Source: an uncultured Oscillospiraceae bacterium (GTDB taxonomy: Bacteria; Bacillota; Clostridia; Oscillospirales; Ruminococcaceae). Taken from it: 9,692 nucleotides of DNA. Both the position numbers and the translations under genes were made by a program. This document shows positions 1 to 6,500 of the stretch, piece after piece; position 1 is the stretch's first letter, and each line of letters opens with the position of its first letter. The stretch lies in contig UQQY01000084.1 of the NCBI GenBank assembly GCA_900543295.1, forward strand, positions 1 through 9,692, in the 5' to 3' direction. Under the pieces are notes generated by a model. That model saw only the letters and a list, made by a program, of their open reading frames with translations. It was not told the origin of the DNA and searched no databases.

Positions 1-390
1 CTTGATTTTTCTCAAACTCGCTGTACTTTTGTGCCTGCAAATAGATAAATACAGGTTCATAACAGCGGACAAAATCGGCAAGCTCCGATATGGCTTCTTT
101 GACAATGATTTCGAGCACAACATCTCTGATAAAATGGATAGAGCAGTTTCTTCTGCCGTCTTTGTAGTTGGCACAACGGAAAAATTCCTGATTCTTTTTC
201 AGATTCTTTGAAGCGCAGAAATGCAGCTTTGCTCCACAGTCGGCACAAGCACTTTTTCGCCCTCAAACTGTCTTGCAATTTGTGAAGGACCACGCCCTGC
301 AAAGCAGAGGCTGAAAATCTTTCGTACAGCCTCGGCGGCTTGCTCATCAATCAGCCACTTCTGCTTATCATCCGGAGCTTTCTTGTAACC
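1..390 (-). pseudogene. Large serine recombinase remnant (TnpX-like C-terminal part), with internal deletion, cut by window edge
   Basis: Two recombinase-like segments are readable in different frames. Reading leftward from about 390, one frame gives GYKKAPDDKQKWLIDEQAAE followed by VRKIFSLCFAGRGPSQIARQ and ending near EGEKVLVPT; this is the segment that follows the catalytic domain in large serine recombinases. From about 247 a second frame gives CADCGAKLHFC and then FFRCANY...NCSIHFIRDVVLE, the Cys-rich zinc-ribbon and start of the coiled-coil region, open to the window edge. In intact family members roughly 80-100 residues separate these two parts; here they are joined within a few bases, so an internal deletion plus frame change is inferred. 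The N-terminal catalytic resolvase domain is absent: an in-frame TGA lies just before GYKK. No complete recombinase can be made from this copy. Family assignment is by motif recognition, not a search. Confidence 0.75.
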
Positions 391-717
391 GCCTCATGCG
401 GTCAATCACTTTCGCGTTCCCTTCTCCGGCGGTGCCATACGTCTGGATCCCGTTAATATATTCCATGCCGTTAACTGCTTCGGCCTGTGTTTGGTTCTTT
501 TGCTGACCATATTTTTTCACAAGAGAAGATCAATCTTCATCGTTGGGAAAGTCAAAAACAGCACAACCAATAAAGTAGCTGCCGCAGGAAGCCATCTCGT
601 TGCAACAAACAGAATCAGCATAACAGCAAGCGCGGTATATTTTGCAAAAATATTGAGAATGAAGCCGATTTTGAAATTCCCGTCTTTCTCATGGATAGGA
701 TTTTCAATCATCACCAC
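391..717 (-). pseudogene. Frameshifted fragment resembling an ABC-exporter transmembrane domain
   Basis: The frame beginning at the GTG at 717 encodes VMIENPIHEKDGNFKIGFIL and then a hydrophobic stretch (KYTALAVMLILFVATRW, LPAAATLLVVLFLTFP), ending at a TGA at 517-519. A second frame, open from about 529, continues with LVKKYGQQKNQTQAEAVNGM and then EYINGIQTYGTAGEGNAKVI. Together they resemble the helix-loop-helix part of an ABC-exporter membrane domain, where an 'E.(I/V).GI.T.(K/R).(F/Y)G' segment after a Trp-and-Pro-containing helix pair is common. A frame change between 517 and 529 breaks the reading frame. There is no nucleotide-binding domain, and the fragment abuts the recombinase remnant at about 390. 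No promoter or ribosome binding site is convincing. The ABC identity is a resemblance only; it could be another small membrane protein. That it is broken is more certain than what it was. Confidence 0.42.
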
Positions 718-845
718 CTCATTGTAGTTGGCCCGGCGACCGCATGGTGAGATTACAATGCATCCCAGCTAAAATGGAGCCGCACCAAAACTCTGGGCAG
801 GGCGGCGATTGCTGCAACTTTAAATCACCATATTATAACAAATGT

Positions 846-892
846 AAAAAAGGTGATATGCCTCCCTCACAAGAGTATCGCATATCACCTTT
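846..892 (-). terminator. Rho-independent terminator of the MATE fusion gene
   Basis: On the minus strand, 41 bp after the stop of the exporter gene, AAAGGTGATATGC and GCATATCACCTTT form a perfect 13-bp stem (arms at 880-892 and 849-861) with an 18-nt loop. The minus strand then continues with six T residues (846-851). This is a textbook intrinsic terminator in the correct orientation. The roughly 130 bp further left, to position 718, hold no ORF I can support; an isolated TATAAT-like hexamer near 831 has no matching -35 element. Confidence 0.9.
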
Positions 893-932
893 ACTTTTTA
901 GAGTACCGATAATCTAAACCGGAAAGATATTC

Positions 933-2963
933 TTATTTTTTCGTAACTACAGTAGTAATGAGATTGGAAGCGCCGTCAATACCGAACCAGTCTGTACCTA
1001 CGCAGAGATCATAGCCTTCCGCATCACCCCAGCGGGTTTTAGAACGTTGGTTATATTTGTCAACCCTGCTTAATTTCTTTCCAGCTTCTGCTGCTGATAT
1101 ATGATCTCGCTCCATAATACGCTTTATGCGATTCTCTTCGCCGGATGAGATAAAAACACGAAACAGTTTGTGCGTGCCGGAAAGAACCTGATCGGCGGAG
1201 CGCCCAACAATGACACAAGAACCTTCTGCTGCAATTTTCTCAATGATTTCTCTTTGCGCTTTCTGTGCCAGATCTGCAATGGATTTATATTCATTTGTTC
1301 CAAAGCCGACAGAACGATACAGCATACTGCTGTCAACAGGTTTTTCGTCTATGTTTTGCAGGAATTTTTGGCTCAATCCACTGCTTTCGGCCGCTTTCTC
1401 CAATAACTCAGAATCATAGTATGGAATGTGCAACTGTTCAGCAACTTTTTTCCCGATGCTTCTTCCACCGGCTCCATATGAACGGCCAATTGTAATAATA
1501 TAGTCTGTGCAAGCATCTTTTCCAGAAGCAAACTTCATATAATCGTTTTTTACTGCTGGAGCTTTTATCATATGATTCAAAATTTTATTTGTATGAATAA
1601 TTACAGCAACAGATGCAATTGCAGTTAAAATATCGGCAATCGGCATGAAGAAAAGGATGCCGTCCAGCCCCATAAAGATGGGAAGAAAGAGAGGTAATCC
1701 AACACCAAACAAAATTTCACGTATCAAGGAGAGCGCTGTTGATTGCTTCGCCTTGCCAAGCGACTGCAAGAAAATAAAGGTTCCCTTATTTAAGCAGGAC
1801 AGTGGAAGCAGACAAAGAAAAATACGTATTGTCTTTACTGCAAAGTCAGTATAATAGATACTTTCATTTTTAGCGCCAAATATATTGATAAATTGGTGCG
1901 GGAAAAGCAGGAAAAGTACCGAGGCGATTAGGCCTACAATAAATTCTGCAACCAGAAGCAGCTTCATCAGTCCTTTCACTCGATCGTTACGCTGGGCACC
2001 GACATTATATCCCGCAATCGGAATGCAGCCCGCCGCCAGACCGACAGAAATTGAAATGATGATTTGAAAGAATTTCATTACAATTCCAATGACTGCTGTA
2101 GGAATTTGCGCATATTGCTCCTGTCCAAAAATCGGATCTAAGGCTCCATACTTTGCAACCATGTTCAGCACCGCTGCCATAGAAAGAACGATAGAAATCT
2201 GCGACAGAAAGCTGGTAATACCCAAAGGGAGAATCTTTTTCAGCAAAGAAGCACGGAGCTTAAAACTGTCTCCGCTCATCTTGACAGACTTCATCCGTGC
2301 TAAATAAACAGCCGACATGATGGCTGATACAATCTGACCGAAAATTGTGGCAACGGCAGCACCCATCATTCCCCATTTCAGCACATAGATGCAGATCGGG
2401 TCAAAGATGATATTCAGCACGGCGCCGGTGAGAAGCGTTCCCATTGCAAAATTGGGACTTCCATCAGACCGTATAATAGGATTCATAGCCTGCCCAAACA
2501 TATAAAAGGGGATGCCCAGAGTAATCCAGAAGAAATACTCTTTTGACAGTCGGAAGGTTTCGTCATTTACCCGCGCGCCAAAAGCAGTCAGAATTGGTTC
2601 CTGAAAAACCAGGAAAATGGCCATCAAGAGAATACCGATTCCAATCACAACGACAACCGAACTACCAATGCCTCGATGAGCATTCTCTTTTTCTTTTGCG
2701 CCAAGGCTGATGCTGACAAATGTACAGCATCCATCACCGATCATCATCGCAATGGAAAGTGCTACTACTGCAAGCGGAAATACGACTGTGTTTGCAGCGT
2801 TGCCATAAGAGCCAAGATAATCAGCGTTTGCAATGAAGATTTGGTCAACAATGTTATAAAGTGCGGCAACTAACAGTGAAATTACGCAAGGAATGGCATA
2901 TTTTCGCATCAGCTTGCCGAGTCCTTCTCTTTCGAGAAAATCGTTTGTCTGTACTTGCTCCAT
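933..2963 (-). CDS. MATE-family multidrug exporter fused to a C-terminal cytidylate-kinase-like domain
   Basis: The protein has 676 residues. Residues about 10-460 are a MATE exporter: start with GLGKLMRKYAIPCVISLLVA, a dozen hydrophobic segments, the family-type DQIFIA (40-45) and GDGCCTFVSISLGAKEKENA (76-95) segments, and the repeated half near 240-330 with PIAGYNVGAQRNDRVKGL. MATE proteins export cationic drugs or metabolites using Na+ or H+ gradients. After a linker (about 461-486) residues 487-676 match the cytidylate-kinase-like family: IITIGRSYGAGGRSIGKKVA (489-508), IPYYDSELL (513-521), VIVGRSADQVL (584-594), RIKRIMERD (612-620) and WGDAEGYDLCVGTDWFGID (645-663). Typical MATE proteins are about 450 residues, so the extra domain explains the length. 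The ATG at 2963 is preceded by GGAGGT with about 10 nt spacing. Two terminator-like hairpins in the leader suggest attenuation control. Stem terminator at 846-892. The reading frame is open and unbroken across both domains. Whether the kinase domain is active is unknown. Confidence 0.93.
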   Translation of the reverse strand: MEQVQTNDFLEREGLGKLMRKYAIPCVISLLVAALYNIVDQIFIANADYLGSYGNAANTVVFPLAVVALSIAMMIGDGCCTFVSISLGAKEKENAHRGIGSSVVVVIGIGILLMAIFLVFQEPILTAFGARVNDETFRLSKEYFFWITLGIPFYMFGQAMNPIIRSDGSPNFAMGTLLTGAVLNIIFDPICIYVLKWGMMGAAVATIFGQIVSAIMSAVYLARMKSVKMSGDSFKLRASLLKKILPLGITSFLSQISIVLSMAAVLNMVAKYGALDPIFGQEQYAQIPTAVIGIVMKFFQIIISISVGLAAGCIPIAGYNVGAQRNDRVKGLMKLLLVAEFIVGLIASVLFLLFPHQFINIFGAKNESIYYTDFAVKTIRIFLCLLPLSCLNKGTFIFLQSLGKAKQSTALSLIREILFGVGLPLFLPIFMGLDGILFFMPIADILTAIASVAVIIHTNKILNHMIKAPAVKNDYMKFASGKDACTDYIITIGRSYGAGGRSIGKKVAEQLHIPYYDSELLEKAAESSGLSQKFLQNIDEKPVDSSMLYRSVGFGTNEYKSIADLAQKAQREIIEKIAAEGSCVIVGRSADQVLSGTHKLFRVFISSGEENRIKRIMERDHISAAEAGKKLSRVDKYNQRSKTRWGDAEGYDLCVGTDWFGIDGASNLITTVVTKK

Positions 2964-3004
2964 AAATCAATTTACCTCCAAGATGTATTGTTTTCAAAAA
3001 AAGC

Positions 3005-3031
3005 AAAAAAGACACAACTCACTGTTGTGTC
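3005..3031 (-). terminator. Leader terminator (attenuator, segments C:D) upstream of the MATE fusion gene
   Basis: On the minus strand GACACAAC (3031-3024), loop AGTGA, then GTTGTGTC (3018-3011) form a perfect 8-bp stem, extendable by two G-U pairs, followed by six T residues (3010-3005). It lies between the promoter at 3117-3146 and the start codon at 2963, so it would stop transcription before the exporter gene unless relieved. The candidate leader peptide's TGA codon sits in its loop. Confidence 0.8.
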
Positions 3032-3063
3032 CCAAAAATAAAAAAAGACACAAGCAAAAGCAT
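3019..3063 (-). CDS. Candidate leader peptide MLLLVSFFIFGTQQ of the MATE attenuator
   Basis: A 14-codon ORF starts with ATG at 3063 and ends with TGA at 3019-3021, inside the transcribed leader. The peptide is very hydrophobic (MLLLVSFFIFGTQQ). Its codons 2-7 overlap the 5' partner of the antiterminator pairing and codons 11-14 overlap the 5' arm of the terminator, so the position of a ribosome on it would decide which hairpin forms. This is the arrangement seen in translated leader attenuators such as bmrB upstream of bmrCD in Bacillus subtilis. The weak point is the ribosome binding site: only an AGCGG-like sequence about 14 nt upstream. The peptide may therefore be a by-product of T-rich RNA rather than translated. 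Confidence 0.42.
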   Translation of the reverse strand: MLLLVSFFIFGTQQ

Positions 3064-3096
3064 AAACTGTTTCGTAACCGCTTGCTTTAAGCTTGT
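3025..3096 (-). promoter_or_regulatory. Alternative leader hairpins A:B and B:C (attenuator switch)
   Basis: Three segments in the leader can pair in exclusive ways. Segment A (minus 3096-3084, ACAAGC..AAAGC) pairs with B (3061-3050, GCTTT.GCTTGT) in an 11-bp stem with a small bulge, followed by GTC and seven T residues, itself terminator-like. B's TTGTGTC (3053-3047) can instead pair perfectly with GACACAA (3031-3025, segment C), which would prevent the C:D terminator at 3005-3031. The layout is that of a four-strand attenuator (1:2, 2:3, 3:4). The complementarity is directly visible; the switching is inferred. Confidence 0.6.
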
Positions 3097-3116
3097 ATCG
3101 TGCCGAATGCTTAATT

Positions 3117-3146
3117 ATTATACAGGAAGATCGCTGCGAAAGTCAA
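3117..3146 (-). promoter_or_regulatory. Sigma-A-type promoter of the MATE fusion gene
   Basis: On the minus strand TTGACT (3146-3141) and a perfect TATAAT (3122-3117) are separated by 18 bp. Transcription would start near 3110, giving a leader of about 145 nt that contains the attenuator elements and the GGAGG site before the ATG at 2963. Confidence 0.85.
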
Positions 3147-3193
3147 GCGAATTTTCTGCTCTGCTTAAACTGGGGAAATTGATAGAACTTGTT

Positions 3194-3280
3194 TTATTGG
3201 TGACTTAGATCCAATCGATTACTTTGAATAATTCTGCTTCGCTCCTTGTCATCAATAGCAATGTAGTAACTGTTCTTCAT
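3194..3280 (-). CDS. Small protein of 28 residues, probable truncated mobile-element protein
   Basis: The ORF encodes MKNSYYIAIDDKERSRIIQS plus eight residues (NRLDLSHQ). The start is firmly set by AAGGAGGGT (3295-3287) with 8 nt between GGAGG and the ATG at 3280. The first 20 residues recall a family of roughly 55-60-residue proteins from Firmicutes mobile elements that begin 'YYIA..D.E...I..SLN' and continue with a 'GRYTDAVD' segment; here the similarity stops at residue 20 and the rest is missing, suggesting a stump made by a deletion or insertion just before the MATE promoter. That comparison is from memory. Upstream lies a terminator-like hairpin (3342-3379), so its own expression may be attenuated. 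No function can be assigned. The TTG-initiated in-frame extension to 3394 is not supported, as the strong ribosome binding site lies inside it. Confidence 0.55.
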   Translation of the reverse strand: MKNSYYIAIDDKERSRIIQSNRLDLSHQ

Positions 3281-3341
3281 AACGCCACCCTCCTTCGATT
3301 GCATTGTAGCAGGAAATATTTCAGAATACGAATGTGCGGAT

Positions 3342-3379
3342 AAAAGAAAACAGACACCAACCTTTTGATTGATGTCTGT
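3342..3379 (-). terminator. Terminator-like hairpin upstream of the small 28-residue ORF
   Basis: On the minus strand ACAGACATCAA (3379-3369) and TTGGTGTCTGT (3360-3350) form an 11-bp stem with one T-G wobble and an 8-nt loop, followed by TTTTCTTTT. It lies about 60 bp before the ORF's start codon and has a T-run only on the minus strand, so it acts leftward: either an attenuator for the small ORF or a relic terminator of a lost upstream gene. I see no good promoter between it and the hairpin at 3490-3531. Confidence 0.65.
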
Positions 3380-3489
3380 AAATCTCCCTTGCAATGCCGA
3401 TTTAATGTAGTTTATGAATTACTGCCTTATAAACACTCAGCTTTTTCGCCCGCCGCTGTTTTTCCTAAAACGCATATAGATCACACTAT

Positions 3490-3531
3490 AACAGGAATCC
3501 CGCAGCCCATAAGAGCTGCGGGATTCCTGTT
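3490..3531 (-). terminator. Strong hairpin terminator after the GH85 gene
   Basis: Starting 28 bp after the TAA of the large gene, AACAGGAATCCCGCAGC and its exact complement form a 17-bp perfect stem with an 8-nt loop. The T-tract is poor (ATAGTGTGAT on the minus strand, TTGCTTT on the plus strand), so termination probably rests on stem strength or is less efficient. It separates the large gene from the small ORF and exporter. Confidence 0.72.
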
Positions 3532-3558
3532 TGCTTTAAAAAAGACTATAATAGTTGC

Positions 3559-6500
3559 TTAGCGTGCGCTTCTCTTCTTTTTGAGAAGGAACATACCCGC
3601 CGCTAATGCTGTCAGAACTACCGGCAATGCGACCGGTGCGTAATCGCCGGTATCCGGCGTATTCGGTTCCTCCGGTATTACCGGCTTAAGTTCCGCTTCT
3701 GTAAGCGCCTTTTCAAGCGCCGCATACGCTTCGTCGAGTTCCTCTTCCGTTCCGCGGTTTGCGATTGCCTCTTCCGCCTTCGCGATTGCTTCGCGGATGG
3801 CTTCTGCGCTCTCGTCCGTGTACTTATCGAGGTCTTCCTTCTTCGCCGTTTCGATCAATCCCGCCAGCGCATCGCTGTCGCCAGCCGGTACAAGCGCTTC
3901 AATCATTTCTCCGATCTTCTCGATCTGCGCCATGATCTCTTCCGCCGTAGCTTCGTCAACGTTTTCGAGCATTGCTTTCGCGTTCTCGTATTCTTCCATC
4001 AGCGCAGCCCAGGATTCAGAGGTAAAGCTCTGATCCAGTCCTTCGTCTACTACTTCGTCAATGCCCACAATCACGCCATACAGCATTGCTGCGGACATCT
4101 GAAGCTCTTCGGACGCCACCAATTCATCATATGCCGCGTCGATTTCGTCCTGTGTCGCGTCCTCATCTGCGAGAACCGCTTTTGCACTGGCCAGCGCGTT
4201 CATAAACTCCGCCGTCAGCGGGAAATCCTCCGGAAGCTCGGCCGGATCCAGATCAACCAAATCGACCTCTTCTTGCAGCGCCGTCTTGTCGCCGCGCGCT
4301 ACCAGTGCGTCAAGCGCTGCCTGCAAGGCGCTCCTTGCCGCATCAATCTGAACCTGTGAAGAGGTCTCGTCATTCAGAACAGATTCCGCAGCCGCGCACT
4401 TTTCAGTAACTGCCGCCCAAGTGGAAGAGGTATATGCCTCACCGTTAAGCTCATTTGTCTCGTCGATGAGAGCCTCAAGATCCGCTGTCTTTACAAACTC
4501 TGCCGAAATAAATGCTGCTTCATTCGGCATGGTGAAGGTTGTGCCTTCGATTGCCGTGCCGTTTACTTTAAGGGTGCCTGCTCTCAGACGATAACCATCG
4601 TCCGGTGTGATGGTCAATGTGATCGTAGTACCCTTGGACGCCTCTTCAACGTCCGGCGCAATCGTGCCGTTTTGTACAGAATCACTTACTGTAATCGCAT
4701 AAACCGGGTCGTAGATCGTGACGGTAGCGCTTGCGCTCTTGGTCGGATCTGCAACAGAGGTGGCAGTAACAGTCAGCGTTTTTGCCGTTTCGTCCTCACC
4801 AAGGAACAACTGGCCATTGGTAATCATGGTCTGTGCACTGGTGTTGCCGGAAATCGTCCACTCAACGTCAATGTTGTCCGTTCCGGTCACTGTCGCAGTG
4901 AACTGTCCCTTCTGACCCGGGTTGCTGTTGACTTCCATCGTCTCAGGAGAAATGCTGACGCTGATGGAAGCCGGCGGCGTTACATCCTTTTTGCCGAATA
5001 CTTCAATTTCATAAACACGAAGCGTATCCGGTCCGTTCCACCAGTTGTCGTCACCGTCGGTAACGACAAAGCGGAAGAGACGAACCTTACCCGCAACGCT
5101 GATCGGATCATCGGTTACATTTTGTTCGTTGCCGGTATAGCTCTTGACGGTCGTCCAGTAGCTGTCGTCCGCCATAATGGCCGCACGCTCCGACTCTGTT
5201 TTCGCAAGGAAGTCTGCCTCGGAGAGTTTCGAGGTATCAAGCACCTGAAGCGCAAAATCATTTGTATTAAAGCGCTCATCCTCCGGTGCCGTTGCGCCGC
5301 CTGCGTGCGTAACCTTCAGGCGATCCGGCGCAGCCGCTTCTTTGATATCGAAAACAACCCAGTTCGGCGTATTTTCACTGCACCATTTTGTGCTGTAGCT
5401 GCCGTCAAACGCAAAGTTAGCCGTCTGGTCATCGACTGTACCTGTTGTGGAGCCGACACTCAAAACGTCCGCATTGCCGGAAAGCAGTACGGATTCTCCC
5501 GGTTCTTCGCCGTTTCCGATTACCGTAACAACCGCCGTACCGGATACGCTCGGATCTGTTACAGATGTTGCCGTGACAGTCAGTGTTTTTGCACTTTCAT
5601 TCGGACCGACATGCAAGATATTATCCCGCATCTCAGTAAAATCATCTGTGTTCCCGGAAACTGCCCAGGTAACTTCCTGCGATACGTCGCCGCTGCCGGT
5701 CACCTCTGCGGTAAACGAGAAGCCCGATCCGCCCTTTTCAAGGCTGACCTCAGAGGGTGTTACGGCAACGCCAGTAACCACGCTGCTGCCCTCAACCAGT
5801 CCGCGCACTGCTGCTTCAAGCTTAATGCGCATCTGCTCGATCTGATAGCCGCTGCTGTCATAGCCTGCTACCATAGCTTTGGCTTCTTCGAGTGCCGCTT
5901 TGAATACATTAAAGGAAGTCTGCGTATAGCCGCTCTGCGGATACGCAGCTTCAAATTCCTCGCACAGCTCGCCTAAACGCTGCCCTCTGTTCTTATAACG
6001 GAGAGAAGCATATGCTTTTGCAAGAGCTGCCCGTGCCGTCTCGGCCTCTGCACCGGTCGGCGTGCCTGCCGCTGTATCCTTTGCAGATGCAAGTTCTGCT
6101 GCAAAGGCCGGCCATGTCGCGCTGGTGCAGTCAGCCTCGCTGATGGCATCGCACTTTTCAATCCATTCATTTAGGCCGTCCAGATCCGCCGCGCTTTCCA
6201 TCGGGTTTCCGTAGGTAAAGGCATACCGCTCGGAATTAGGCTTGCCTTCCTTGTGAATCTCATAATAGATGGTTCCGCCCGCTTTTTCCATCGGAACACG
6301 GGTCTGCGTAATTACACCGTCCGCTTTCGCCGGAAGCGAATGCAGAATCGGGCTTACCGCATCTTCGGAAGCAAAGAATTTTATCACAGCGCCCTCTTCG
6401 ATGCCGGTCGCCGTAAATTTGCCATACTGTTTTCTGAGCTGATAGCCGGCTGTTGTACGTTCCAGCTTCACAGAATCCGGCGCATTCGATGCAGTTCCGC

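Noticed and set aside
57..350. Minus-strand ORF of 97 codons in the left region
   Set aside because: It is an out-of-frame reading across the recombinase remnant; the recognisable recombinase motifs are in the two other frames.
3001..3096. Repeated GACACAA / TTGTGTC units considered as a CRISPR-like or iteron array
   Set aside because: The units alternate in orientation, are only 7-8 bp, and fit alternative RNA pairing in a transcribed leader; there are no regular spacers.
3194..3394. Longer 66-codon version of the small ORF starting with TTG at 3394
   Set aside because: The strong ribosome binding site at 3287-3295 lies inside it, the extra N-terminal part runs through the terminator-like hairpin, and it has no ribosome binding site of its own.
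3490..3531. Considered whether the 17-bp inverted repeat could be an insertion-sequence end or an attachment site
   Set aside because: It occurs once, sits 28 bp after a stop codon, has a hairpin loop and no flanking duplication; a terminator is the simpler reading.
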